64,000 nt of DNA from Thermohalobaculum sp965263335. GTDB taxonomy: Bacteria > Pseudomonadota > Alphaproteobacteria > Rhodobacterales > Rhodobacteraceae. The notes beneath the pieces were generated by a model that saw nothing but the letters and a program-made list of their open reading frames with translations, ran no database searches and was not told the DNA's origin. This document shows, piece after piece, positions 1 through 8,729 of this stretch. The stretch spans positions 4,898,001-4,962,000 of the forward strand of contig CBDHHE010000001.1 in assembly GCA_965263335.1 (NCBI GenBank), given 5' to 3'. A program made the translations under genes and the position numbers. Position 1 is the first letter of the stretch, and every line of letters starts with the position of its first letter.

Positions 1-94
1 GTGCACCATGGGGAACACCTGAGCTGTGCTTCGCATCCGGCGGCAGCGGCGCACACGTACCGTCGAGCATCACCGAAGTGAAGGAGCTACGCCC

Positions 95-529
95 ATGCCC
101 GTGACGCCAGAGTCTCGTCCGAAACCACACCCGACGTCTGGGTTCAGTCTGATCGAGCTTCTTGTTGTGCTCGCAATCATGGCGCTGCTTGCAGGCCTCG
201 TCGCCCCAAAGGTGATTGGGTATCTCGGACGTGCCAAAGCTCAGACCGCGACGTCGCAAATCGAAGGCTTGCGGGGAGCGCTCGATCTCTACCTGCTCGA
301 TGTGGGGCGCTATCCCGAGACACGGGCCGGCCTCGGTGCGCTTCTCAGCGACGATGGCCGCAGTCCTGGTTGGAACGGACCATATCTGCGAGAGCCGGCG
401 GTGCCTGCCGATCCATGGGGCAATGCCTATGGGTATGAGCTGACCAAAGTCGGGGAGCCACTGGTCTTTTCCCTGGGCTCGGATGGAGCACCGGGTGGCG
501 AAGGGGATGCGGCGGATCTTGGACGCTAG
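95..529 (+). CDS. gspG: Type II secretion major pseudopilin GspG
   Basis: Major pseudopilin of the type II secretion system; it polymerises in the inner membrane into the pseudopilus that pushes substrates through the secretin. The class III prepilin signal is visible: a 16-residue basic leader ending in Gly16, then FSLIELLVVLAIMALLAG with the conserved Glu at mature position 5. The C-terminal part has the family-typical segments YPETRAGLGAL, WNGPYL and DPWGNAYGYE. I start at ATG 95 because AAGGAG lies at 81-86; an in-frame upstream start at 26 would give an atypically long leader. 144 aa, normal for GspG. It converges on gspD, and no prepilin peptidase is seen in the window. Confidence 0.95.
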   Translation: MPVTPESRPKPHPTSGFSLIELLVVLAIMALLAGLVAPKVIGYLGRAKAQTATSQIEGLRGALDLYLLDVGRYPETRAGLGALLSDDGRSPGWNGPYLREPAVPADPWGNAYGYELTKVGEPLVFSLGSDGAPGGEGDAADLGR

Positions 530-586
530 AGGCCAAATTGAAGGAGCGCTGCGCCTGAGTTGGTTGCGGCGCTCTGTCAGCAGGGT

Positions 587-2659
587 TTAAAGCTCCGCCA
601 TCGGCTCGGGCGGGCGCAGCGAGATCAACCGGCTCCGCAACTCCTCGGTTACCTGACGCGCCTCAGCCGGGTTGCGCACGACGCGCGGTGTGATCACGAT
701 GATCAGCTCGGTGCGCTGGCGGACATCTTCCGTGTTCTTGAACAGCTCCCCTGCGAACGGGATGTCTTTCAGCACGGGAACCCCGCTCAGAACTTTGCCG
801 GTTTCGTCGCGGATCAGACCGCCGAGCGCGAGGCTCTCGCCGTCGTTGACCGCCACCGTTGTTGCGATGCGGCGTTGCTGAATGGTCGGTGAGTCAATGC
901 CGGAGGTGGTGGTCTCGACCACATCGCTCACGTTCTGTTCGATCTCCAGCACCACCAATCCCGCATCCGAAATCCGTGGCGTGATGTCGAGTGTGACGCC
1001 CGTATCCCGATACTGGACGGTGTTTACGATGGGTGCGTCAGGGTCGTTCACACTCACCGCCGACTGGATAACCACAGGCACCTGATCGCCGATCTGGAGC
1101 GTTGCGGGGCGGTTGTCGAGCACCATGAGCGACGGGCTCGAGACGACGTTGACATCGGTGATGCCGCTGAGCGCGTTTACGACTATGCCCGCATTCGAGC
1201 CTGACAGGAGCAGAGACAATCCCGCTTGCGCCGGGTTGAACAGGTCGACCAGATCAGCCGAGAACTGGCCCGAGAAGTCGCCGAACCGCAGAAACCACTC
1301 GACCCCATAGCGCAACTCGTCCGCCAGCGTGATCTCGGCGATCATGACCTCCATCAGCACCTGGCTTGGAAGTGTGTCAAGGCTCTCGATCAGCGCGAGG
1401 ATTTGCGGGTAAGCGTCTGGAGGGGATCGAACAATGAGCGCGTTTCCTTCGTCGTCGGCCACGACGGACACAGGACTGACAGTATCGCCTCCAGCTGCGG
1501 GGGACGACGCGGCGGCGACGAGGATGGCTTCGCCGTCCGCCACTCCTGTCTGGGGAGCGCCGCCGGGCCGCGGGTTTGCGGAAAAGACACGGCCCACCAG
1601 TTCGGCCAGCTCTGCTGCCGAGCGGTTCTGGACGTCGTAGAGAAAGACCGAGCGGGAATCCACACCTGTCACATCTAGATAAGGCACCAGGTCTCTGATG
1701 GTGGACACTAAATTTGCACTTGGAGATACCACCAGCACAGCCCGCGCGCGCTCGATCGGCAATACTCGGGTCTCGCGCGCGCCTTCTGCATTTTCATCGG
1801 AGATGGTGAACAGGAGTTCCCGTGCCACGTCCGCCGGGGCCGCGCGGCGCAGCGGAAGCAAGGCAATGGACATCCCGGCGAGCCAGTCGACGTCGAACAG
1901 CTGGATCATGCGTTCGGTCTCGTCGAGCTCGCGCTGTGTGCCCGAGATCGCAATGAGGCGGCGTTCATCGTCGGTGCTGCGGACGGCACCATCTGCAACA
2001 ACCGGCGCCAGAATTTCGGCCATCCGGCTGGGTTTGATGTTGCCCAGTGTAAGAACCCTTGTCGCATACCCGAGACCTGCCGGGATCATGTCGCTGTCGA
2101 GAGGTGCGCTCCGTTGTGCCCGGGACTCAGGGTCCGCAGGAACGATCCTGAAGACGTTGCCAGAGCGCAGCAACACGGCACCACGCGCGGCCAGAAGATC
2201 CTCGAACAGCCCGACGATCTCGCGCGTCGTCGATGGTCCGTTGGTGCGCAATGTTGCCACGTCTGCAAGCTCGGTCTCGATCACGTAACTCGCACCCAGC
2301 AGATCGCCCAGAACTTTCTCCGCAATCTCCTCTATGCTGGCATCCTGAATGTTCAGCGTGACCGGAGGACCTGCATCGAGCGCGCCAGCCGCTCCCCCCA
2401 GCAGACCGCCGCCCGGTGTCGCGCCATAGCGCAACAACGCGCGCACCTCGCTGTCTGCCGGGGCAGGGCCGATCTGTCGGGCCTTGCGTGCGGCGGGCCG
2501 TGCTGCGCTGGCGGGCGGCAACGGCGAGCTCAGCGCTGAGGGTGCCGACAGAGGCGGCAAGATGCGGTTTTCAGCGCAACCGGCGACCACGAGAGCGATC
2601 AGGGAACCGGCACCCATCAGGCAGGCCCGGAGCGTTCTGGCAGTGTTTGATCTGATCAT
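587..2659 (-). CDS. gspD: Type II secretion secretin GspD (lipoprotein)
   Basis: Outer-membrane secretin forming the exit channel of the type II system. The N-terminus is a lipoprotein signal (LIALVVAGC, lipid Cys28). It is followed by a Pro/Ala-rich linker, an N0-like domain around 100-170 (VTLNIQDASIEEIAEKVL), N1-N3 repeats, and the C-terminal secretin core from about residue 430 (QVLMEVMIAEITL, then VPVLKDIPFAGELF and ELIIVITPRVV). 690 aa fits the family. The start overlaps the end of gspC by four bases, so the genes gspL-M-C-D form one transcript. The lipid anchor may let the secretin reach the outer membrane without a separate pilotin; that is inference. Confidence 0.95.
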   Translation of the reverse strand: MIRSNTARTLRACLMGAGSLIALVVAGCAENRILPPLSAPSALSSPLPPASAARPAARKARQIGPAPADSEVRALLRYGATPGGGLLGGAAGALDAGPPVTLNIQDASIEEIAEKVLGDLLGASYVIETELADVATLRTNGPSTTREIVGLFEDLLAARGAVLLRSGNVFRIVPADPESRAQRSAPLDSDMIPAGLGYATRVLTLGNIKPSRMAEILAPVVADGAVRSTDDERRLIAISGTQRELDETERMIQLFDVDWLAGMSIALLPLRRAAPADVARELLFTISDENAEGARETRVLPIERARAVLVVSPSANLVSTIRDLVPYLDVTGVDSRSVFLYDVQNRSAAELAELVGRVFSANPRPGGAPQTGVADGEAILVAAASSPAAGGDTVSPVSVVADDEGNALIVRSPPDAYPQILALIESLDTLPSQVLMEVMIAEITLADELRYGVEWFLRFGDFSGQFSADLVDLFNPAQAGLSLLLSGSNAGIVVNALSGITDVNVVSSPSLMVLDNRPATLQIGDQVPVVIQSAVSVNDPDAPIVNTVQYRDTGVTLDITPRISDAGLVVLEIEQNVSDVVETTTSGIDSPTIQQRRIATTVAVNDGESLALGGLIRDETGKVLSGVPVLKDIPFAGELFKNTEDVRQRTELIIVITPRVVRNPAEARQVTEELRSRLISLRPPEPMAEL

Positions 2660-3180
2660 TGGGCCTGCTCTCCTTGTGTGCCAGCGGCCCCGTCGGCCGG
2701 AGTCAATGGCAACCAGACCGGTTGCCCGTTGCGAATGATCTCAGCGCCGTCTGCCTCGATCCGTGCGATGATTGCGCCCGCCACTTTCTCGCCGATACGT
2801 GCCCAGCGCGGGGCTTCGGCCAGCTGATTGTCCAGAAGCACGGAACGCTCATTGCCCAGCAGGAACACACCTCGAAGGACGGGCGGGGGGGCAACGCCCG
2901 GCCTCTCCACATTCCCGACGATCGTCGTCATTGGCGTTTCAGGGGCGGGCACTTCTATCGGGCGGCGGCTCTGGTTGAACGGGGGACGGGTGCGGGTCTC
3001 GGTCAGGTCCCGTCGCGACGTGAGCCAGGCAAGATCTGTGACCACCGCCGACACCTCGCTTCGTGCATTGGCGGGCAAAGGTCTGGAGTTCACGGTGCCG
3101 GGCAGCTTGGCCAACGCAAGCGAGGCGAGAGCAAGTGTTGCTGCGACGGGCACGATGCGAAACAGTGCGGCAGGGCTCAT
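2656..3180 (-). CDS. gspC: Type II secretion inner-membrane protein GspC-like
   Basis: Probable GspC/GspN-type clamp protein linking the inner-membrane platform to the secretin. 174 aa with one N-terminal membrane segment (about residues 8-24, VPVAATLALASLALA), a Pro-rich linker, and a periplasmic homology-region-like beta domain (PVLRGVFLLGNERSVLLDN ... ARIGEKVAGAIIARI ... GAEIIRNGQPVWLPL). No PDZ domain is present, so it is shorter than enterobacterial GspC. It overlaps gspM upstream and gspD downstream by ATGA-type junctions. The assignment rests on the homology-region pattern and position; naming it GspN would be equally defensible. Confidence 0.75.
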   Translation of the reverse strand: MSPAALFRIVPVAATLALASLALAKLPGTVNSRPLPANARSEVSAVVTDLAWLTSRRDLTETRTRPPFNQSRRPIEVPAPETPMTTIVGNVERPGVAPPPVLRGVFLLGNERSVLLDNQLAEAPRWARIGEKVAGAIIARIEADGAEIIRNGQPVWLPLTPADGAAGTQGEQAQ

Positions 3181-3755
3181 TCTGTCGGTGCGCGAAACAG
3201 CGCCTCCATGCGGGCATCCACTTCCAGTCTTGGTTCTGCCGATGCGGCGCGCGCGCCCACCACTTGGAGCGCGCGGATCGAAAGGTTTTGGGTCATCAAC
3301 ATCGGGCGTCCGTTTTCGAGTTCTGCGAGGATGTCCAAAGCCGCACTGGCAGCCGCGGTGTACTGAATACCGACCGGCAGGATCTCTCCTGCCTCGGAGT
3401 TGCGCGCTGCTTCGCTATCGAGGCGCAACACGGTACCGCCCGCCGCGGTCACGGTTCGGTCGATGTAGCCTTGCACTTGGGCGAAGGCTTGCTGTCGTGT
3501 CGGGGCGCTTGCGAACACTCCGGCGCGTTCGATTGCGGTCTCGAGGGTGGAGATTTCGTCCTCAAACGTTTGCTTGTCTCTGATGAGCGCACGCAGCCGC
3601 TGGGTCTCTGACGCGAGCCGATCGAGTTCCGTCTGCCGGGCCTGGAGCCGATCTTTCAGAACCTGCGCTCCCGCGAAAACTGTGAGACCGCCGAGGAGAC
3701 CCGCCAGCAGCACAGCCACGAACCGTCGCAGTCGTCTTCGAGCCAGCGGGCTCAT
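3177..3755 (-). CDS. gspM: Type II secretion platform protein GspM-like
   Basis: Inner-membrane platform protein. 192 aa: a short basic cytoplasmic tail, one membrane segment (about 11-30, FVAVLLAGLLGGLTVFAG), a heptad-like coiled segment (about 33-75) and a periplasmic ferredoxin-like region similar to the GspM-b/PilO fold (GYIDRTVTAAGGTVLRL, LDILAELENGRPMLMTQNLSIRAL). Position between gspL and gspC and the translational overlaps with both neighbours support the call. The sequence itself is weakly conserved in this family. Confidence 0.8.
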   Translation of the reverse strand: MSPLARRRLRRFVAVLLAGLLGGLTVFAGAQVLKDRLQARQTELDRLASETQRLRALIRDKQTFEDEISTLETAIERAGVFASAPTRQQAFAQVQGYIDRTVTAAGGTVLRLDSEAARNSEAGEILPVGIQYTAAASAALDILAELENGRPMLMTQNLSIRALQVVGARAASAEPRLEVDARMEALFRAPTE

Positions 3756-4726
3756 GGGCTAGCCCCGTTCGCGTCATTGGCTTGGCGAGTGATCTCGATC
3801 TCGAAACGGTCCCGATTGCGGTTCGATGCCCGGATCACAGGTGCAGCGAACCGCACGGTGCCCAGCGTTGCGTCTCTGTCCAATGCTGCCAGGACAGCCG
3901 CGGCAGATTCCGCCTCACCGCCCACACGGACTGTGCCCTCGGAGATATCGATGCTTGTCAGGTACGCGCTGTCGGGCACAGCGCGGGTGAGTTGCTCGAT
4001 CAAGGTGCTCGCACGCCCCGCCCGCTCAACATTCGCCTTCAAGGCTGCGACCTGCTGACGGAGCGCAGTCGCGACCTGCCGCGCCTCGAGCGCCGGACCG
4101 GATTGGTTGCGAGCGATCGCCAGCGATGCCGCCGCCGTCCCGAGCGCCTGACTGGTCTCGGCCTGATCCGCTGCAATCACCGCGCCGACGCCAAGCACGA
4201 GCATCAGGCCGAGTGCAGACCCGCCCAGTCGTCTGAAGGCTGATTGTCTCGGCCGCAGTGCCGCCGGCAAGAGATTGGTGCCGAGCCGGTGTCCCCGGCC
4301 CGTTCGGTCATCGACGTCGACCGCGCACGGCACATAGCCCCGCGCACGCGCTTGACTGACCGCGCCCCGCACGTCGGTTTCGGCGACCAGGACGATCGCC
4401 ACGGACATTTTGCGCCAACTCGAGGAAAGCTCGTCTATGCACCAGGCATGACACGGCGGAGGTCCGTCGAGTGGCCAGAGACGTTCGGCCCGCACTTTGG
4501 CAATCGCATCCAGGCGCGGTCGCGCCGAGGCCGGTAGCATCAGGCGCTCGACGATGGCGTGTCCCGGGTGCAGGAGTACGATGCACCTCGTTCCCTGACG
4601 TTTCGCATGGGGCAGTCCTTCGCCTGCCCTTATGGCGGGAAGACGTTCTGCATAGCCGATGCTCGCGAGCTCGCGCCGCCACCAGGCGGCCACCGCCGAT
4701 ACTGCTGGGATGAATGGCGCCGTCAC
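3752..4726 (-). CDS. gspL: Type II secretion protein GspL-like (PilN-type C-terminus)
   Basis: Bitopic inner-membrane protein that links the GspE ATPase to the platform. 324 aa: a reduced cytoplasmic actin-like domain (about 1-160; typical GspL has about 230 residues there), one membrane segment at about 167-186 (LGGSALGLMLVLGVGAVIAA), then a coiled segment and a PilN-like periplasmic domain (IEQLTRAVPDSAYLTSIDIS). First gene of the leftward gspL-M-C-D unit and divergent from gspE. The exact start is uncertain because the spacer to gspE is very short. Confidence 0.8.
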   Translation of the reverse strand: MTAPFIPAVSAVAAWWRRELASIGYAERLPAIRAGEGLPHAKRQGTRCIVLLHPGHAIVERLMLPASARPRLDAIAKVRAERLWPLDGPPPCHAWCIDELSSSWRKMSVAIVLVAETDVRGAVSQARARGYVPCAVDVDDRTGRGHRLGTNLLPAALRPRQSAFRRLGGSALGLMLVLGVGAVIAADQAETSQALGTAAASLAIARNQSGPALEARQVATALRQQVAALKANVERAGRASTLIEQLTRAVPDSAYLTSIDISEGTVRVGGEAESAAAVLAALDRDATLGTVRFAAPVIRASNRNRDRFEIEITRQANDANGASP

Positions 4727-4787
4727 GTTCGTGCCCGGGGATGTGATTGTCGCATGCCAAGCCAGTTCGGATGTCCGGCGCTTTTGG

Positions 4788-6569
4788 ATGCATCCGGGCA
4801 GCGAGGGCCGCCGTACCGTCGTTCAAGAATTCAGACTAGACGACCATCGCGATCGGACCCGAGTATTGCCTGCATCAGTTGCCCCAACTCCTGGAAACCG
4901 GTCTGCAGACAGCGCAGCACTTGATCGGCTTGTCGAAGTGTTGAGTGCGCGTGAGGTGCTTGAAAAATCTGCTCTTGCCCGGGGCATAAACGCCGCCGAA
5001 GGTTCCTCCGAGCGGATCGATGTCGTCCTTGTCCGCCTCGGTCTGGTTTCAGAGGATATGATGGCTGCCTGTTGGGCGGAGTGCCTGAACCGGCCGCTCA
5101 TCGGGTCCACGACGGTAGCACAAGCCGACATCGCGAGCGAAAACCTGCGGAGCGTCTTCCTGTCCACACACGGCATCCTGCCCCTGCGCGTAGAGGGTGA
5201 GACAGCTCCAATCGTCGTCAGAGTCGATCCGCTGAGCACCGATGGTCGTGAAAGCCTTCGATATGCCTTGGGGGGCGGCATGCACGAAGCAATTGCCCCG
5301 CGGGCTGCGATCCTCGCGCGTCTCGCAGAGCTCTCTGCGGCGGATACCGATCCAGTCGATGCGACAACGGGCGAGGGGGGCGCACGCGACATCGAGCGAC
5401 TGCGCGATCTGGCAAGCGATGCACCCGTGGTTCAGTGGGTGAACGCCCTGATTGATCGGGCGGTCACTGCGGGCGCGTCGGACATCCACCTCGAACCGGA
5501 CGAGACGGCCTGCAATGTGCGCCTGCGCGTCGACGGAGCACTTCGGGCCGCCCAATCCCCACCCGAAGAGATGCGGCTCGCAGCGGTTTCGCGGATCAAA
5601 CTGCTCGCGGGGCTTGACATCTCCGAGCGCCGCCTTCCGCAGGACGGACGCACCACAGCGACGGTGCGTGGTCGCCGCGTGGATCTGCGTATCGCGACCG
5701 CGCCGACACCACTTGGCGAGACCATCGTGATCCGCATTCTCGATCCACGGAACGCGTTGCTTGACCTCGATGAGCTTGGCTTCGAGACAGATGTATTGGC
5801 GCAGCTGCGGACGCTTCTTGCGCACCCCAACGGCATTGTTCTCGTCACCGGGCCGACCGGCGCCGGAAAGACGACGACGCTGTATGCCGCCCTTCAGGCA
5901 ACGATCTCCGGATCGCGCAAGCTGATGACCGTCGAAGACCCCGTCGAGTATGCGCTGCCGGGCGTCGCACAGATCCAGGCCTCGCACGCCATCGGGCTCG
6001 ACTTCGCGGCCGCCCTGCAATCGATCCTGCGGCACGATCCCGACGTCGTGATGGTGGGAGAGATCCGCAACCGCGAAACCGGTGAAGTTGCCGTGGAGGC
6101 GGCGCTCACGGGCCATCTCGTGCTCAGCACGCTCCATACGAACTGCGCAGCAGCGACCTTGACCCGATTGCGCGAGATGGGGCTGGCGTCCTATCTGCTG
6201 GCCGACTCTCTGCGTGGCGTGGTCGCACAACGCCTCGTGCGACGCCTGTGCCCTGACTGCGCCGCACCTGCGACGCTGTCTCGCACGGAACTGAGCAGAC
6301 TGGGGCTGCAAGATGCTGCAGGGCTTCGCCGTCACGTTGGTTGTCCTGCATGCTCTGGCGAGGGGTATCGCGGGCGCGTCGCCATTAATGAGCTCCTGAT
6401 GGTTGATGCACAGGTTCGCGAATTGATCATCGCCGAGGCCGACGAGACAGCCCTCTCGGCAGCGGCGGTTCAGGGTGGCATGACCTCTCTTGCTCGGGAC
6501 GGGCTCAGAAAGGCGGCCCGTGGCCTCACGTCGATCGAAGAGGTGCTGGCCGTCTGTGGGGGCATCTGA
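4788..6569 (+). CDS. gspE: Type II secretion ATPase GspE
   Basis: Cytoplasmic hexameric ATPase that drives pseudopilus assembly. Walker A GPTGAGKTTT is at about residue 354, followed by an Asp box (MTVEDPVEY), Walker B (DVVMVGEIRNRETGEVA) and His box (GHLVLSTLHTN). A zinc-type tetracysteine (CPDC at about 487 and CPAC at about 518) is characteristic of GspE/PilB. The N-terminal T2SSE_N helix bundle starts near LDRLVEVLSAREVLEKS. The start is uncertain: the frame is open from 4659, with ATGs at 4659, 4710 and 4788. I use 4788, the only one that does not overlap divergent gspL. The stop abuts the gspF ATG. Confidence 0.93.
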   Translation: MHPGSEGRRTVVQEFRLDDHRDRTRVLPASVAPTPGNRSADSAALDRLVEVLSAREVLEKSALARGINAAEGSSERIDVVLVRLGLVSEDMMAACWAECLNRPLIGSTTVAQADIASENLRSVFLSTHGILPLRVEGETAPIVVRVDPLSTDGRESLRYALGGGMHEAIAPRAAILARLAELSAADTDPVDATTGEGGARDIERLRDLASDAPVVQWVNALIDRAVTAGASDIHLEPDETACNVRLRVDGALRAAQSPPEEMRLAAVSRIKLLAGLDISERRLPQDGRTTATVRGRRVDLRIATAPTPLGETIVIRILDPRNALLDLDELGFETDVLAQLRTLLAHPNGIVLVTGPTGAGKTTTLYAALQATISGSRKLMTVEDPVEYALPGVAQIQASHAIGLDFAAALQSILRHDPDVVMVGEIRNRETGEVAVEAALTGHLVLSTLHTNCAAATLTRLREMGLASYLLADSLRGVVAQRLVRRLCPDCAAPATLSRTELSRLGLQDAAGLRRHVGCPACSGEGYRGRVAINELLMVDAQVRELIIAEADETALSAAAVQGGMTSLARDGLRKAARGLTSIEEVLAVCGGI

Positions 6570-7751
6570 ATGGGGACCTGGCGTGTGAGCCTGATCGCCG
6601 GGGATGGGCGCACGGAGGTCGCTCTGATCGATGCGCCGGGCCGCGACGAGGCGCTCGCTCTTGCCGCAGCAAAGCCGGGCGTGACGCCCTTCGATGCGAC
6701 AGAAGGCCGAGTGCGCAAAAAGGCTGCTCTCAAGCGGCGCGATCTCGGCCTGCTGATCGACGATCTCTCAGCGCTGACGATGGCGCATGTTCCCCTCCCC
6801 GAAGCCCTGGCAACCATCGAGAAATCCGCGCGGCGGCGCTCCCTCTGCCGTGCTGCCGGACTGCTCGATGCAGAGATCCGCGGAGGTGTGTCGCTGTCTG
6901 AAGCGTTCGAGGGCGCGCTCGGCGCCCCGGCGGAGGTCACCGCATCGATCGCGGCGGGTGAGCAAAGCGGTGACCTGTCCGGTGCGCTCTGCAGGCTCGC
7001 CACGGCACACCAGCGCCGTGAAACGGTCCGTCGTGCGTTGACAGGCGCCCTGATTTATCCCGCAATTCTCCTTGTTGTCACGATACTCTCGCTTGGCGTG
7101 ATCCTGCTCGGCGTCGTGCCGGGCCTTGCGCCGTTGATCGCAGGTGCCGGGGGAACTGCACCCACAAGCGCGCGCCTTCTGGTCACGCTCTCCGAGGGGC
7201 TCGGCGATCATGGGCCGCTGGTCGGAGTCGTGGTGCTGCTTGTGTTCCTGGGGGCGTTCCGTCTCGCGCATGCGGCGCCTCGCCAGGCACAACTGCTTCT
7301 GATGCAGCTCCCGGTGATGGGGCGCGTCCTCCGGGCAGCCGAAACGGCAAACGCCTTTCGCAGTGTCGCCGGCCTGGTTGCGAGCCGGACCCCGCTGCCG
7401 GATGCACTTTCGATCGCCGCCAGGGCTGCGCAGACACTTCCCGTGAAGGACGCACTCTCGGCGGTGGCGGATGATGTTCGTGAAGGGAGGGAGTTCGCCG
7501 CTGCGTATCAACTGGAGAGCGTGCTCGATCAAAGCGTCGGCGGTATGCTGGAAATCGGTACCCGAACCGGTCGGCTCTCGGAGATGATGCTCGCCGGCGC
7601 CGTCGCGCTTGAGCGCGATGTCGATCTTGCGACCCAGCGGATCATAGCGGTGTTGCCGCCGATCATGACCCTTGTGCTGGGGGGGCTTGTCGGCGGGGTG
7701 TCGGCAATCATCCTCTCCGCCATCGTCAGCGTCAATGACATCGCGATCTGA
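6570..7751 (+). CDS. gspF: Type II secretion inner-membrane platform protein GspF
   Basis: Polytopic platform protein around which the pseudopilus is built. 393 aa with two T2SSF domains. The first is at about 60-180 (LGLLIDDLSALTMAHVPLPEAL ... SIAAGEQSGDLSGAL) and the second at about 260-390 (FRSVAGLVASRTPLPDALS ... MLEIGTRTGRLSEMM). Membrane helices are visible at about 160-185, 213-230 and 365-388. The ATG follows the gspE stop directly and the 3' end overlaps gspI by 17 bp, so it is in the gspE-F-I-J-K unit. Confidence 0.95.
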   Translation: MGTWRVSLIAGDGRTEVALIDAPGRDEALALAAAKPGVTPFDATEGRVRKKAALKRRDLGLLIDDLSALTMAHVPLPEALATIEKSARRRSLCRAAGLLDAEIRGGVSLSEAFEGALGAPAEVTASIAAGEQSGDLSGALCRLATAHQRRETVRRALTGALIYPAILLVVTILSLGVILLGVVPGLAPLIAGAGGTAPTSARLLVTLSEGLGDHGPLVGVVVLLVFLGAFRLAHAAPRQAQLLLMQLPVMGRVLRAAETANAFRSVAGLVASRTPLPDALSIAARAAQTLPVKDALSAVADDVREGREFAAAYQLESVLDQSVGGMLEIGTRTGRLSEMMLAGAVALERDVDLATQRIIAVLPPIMTLVLGGLVGGVSAIILSAIVSVNDIAI

Positions 7752-8121
7752 CCGGCCACGGCGAGACGCGGGTTTCTCGCTCGTCGAAGCGGTGGTCGCC
7801 GTTTCGATTCTCGCGGGTGGGTTGGTCATCGTGCAACGCATCCACGCAGACTCCGCTCGCACGGGCTTTGGCGCACAACAGATCTCGGCGGCCCTTTGGG
7901 TGGCGGAGGCCGAACTTGCCCGCGCGCGCAGCCTGCCCTTGGAGCCAGGCACCCGTCGAGGGACAGCGCTCAACGGAGTTTCCTGGACTCGAACATCCGC
8001 TCCATTCCGCACGTCTGCCGACAGTTCGGTGCCGCTCCTCTGGCAGGTGGATGTTGTGGCGACTCCACCACGTGGCCGCCCCGTGCACTTGAGCACGCTC
8101 ATCCTCCGCGGGGCGGTATGA
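7735..8121 (+). CDS. gspI: Type II secretion minor pseudopilin GspI-like
   Basis: Minor pseudopilin of the tip complex. 128 aa with a short basic leader ending RRDAG, then FSLVEAVVAVSILAGGLV: prepilin cleavage after Gly and Glu at mature position 5. The body includes WVAEAELARARSLPLEPG, the helix and loop typical of GspI. The start at ATG 7735 lies inside the gspF 3' end and keeps the leader at normal length; longer in-frame starts upstream would bury the signal. The stop overlaps the gspJ start as ATGA. Confidence 0.88.
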   Translation: MTSRSDRPRRDAGFSLVEAVVAVSILAGGLVIVQRIHADSARTGFGAQQISAALWVAEAELARARSLPLEPGTRRGTALNGVSWTRTSAPFRTSADSSVPLLWQVDVVATPPRGRPVHLSTLILRGAV

Positions 8122-8729
8122 CGCGTCACGGAAAACCAGCCCGAGATGGTGGCTTCTCATTGGTCGAGGTGATGGTGACGGTTGCCATTCTTGCCATGGT
8201 CTCGACACTTGCGTTCAGCTCCCTGCGTTTTGGAGCACGAGTGTGGGATCGCTCAGCGCCTGCCGAGACGTTGGTGCGCATCGACGCTGTGGGCGCGCGG
8301 CTTGTCAGTTTGATCCAACGCGCGGTCCTGCCTCCGATCCAGGGTTCAAACTTCGCGGTGCGCGTTCCGCTCTTGGGCGACAGTCGACAATTGCGGTTTC
8401 TCACGGTCGAGCCGGGCGGCCCGGCGGGTGGGGGACTGACGGCGTGGCATCTGTCGTCCGAGCGCTTTGACAAGGAGCTTGCGTTGATCGTGCGCCGTCT
8501 GCCCGTCTCGAGCCCCGCAGTGATCTTCGAAAAGGTCGACTGGCCTGCACCGTTGCTCGTCCTCGATGGACTGAGCGGTGTCGAGTTCAGCTACATTTCG
8601 GACGTTGCGGCCGACCAGCGCCAGAGCCGGTGGGAGCCAGGACCTGTTCCTCCGGCGCTCATCGTGATGTCGGTCACCGCAGGTGCGCACAGGCATGACA
8701 TCGTGGCACGTCCGGCGATCCAGCCATGA
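8118..8729 (+). CDS. gspJ: Type II secretion minor pseudopilin GspJ-like
   Basis: Minor pseudopilin of the tip complex. 203 aa with leader MTRHGKPARDGG and prepilin core FSLVEVMVTVAILAMVSTLA, Glu at +5. The following beta-rich domain (LRFLTVEPGGPAGGGLTAWHL ... VEFSYISDVAADQRQSRWEP ... PPALIVMSV) matches the general GspJ layout. The ATG at 8118 overlaps the gspI stop; the frame is open further upstream but nothing there resembles a leader. The end overlaps gspK by four bases. Confidence 0.88.
   Translation: MTRHGKPARDGGFSLVEVMVTVAILAMVSTLAFSSLRFGARVWDRSAPAETLVRIDAVGARLVSLIQRAVLPPIQGSNFAVRVPLLGDSRQLRFLTVEPGGPAGGGLTAWHLSSERFDKELALIVRRLPVSSPAVIFEKVDWPAPLLVLDGLSGVEFSYISDVAADQRQSRWEPGPVPPALIVMSVTAGAHRHDIVARPAIQP

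Noticed and set aside
5049..6335. Long leftward open frame opposite gspE
   Set aside because: The GspE motifs are intact on the plus strand; the reverse frame shows only biased composition.
6768..8129. Leftward 453-codon open frame opposite gspF-gspI
   Set aside because: It crosses two real genes and has shadow-type Arg/His/Gln-rich composition.
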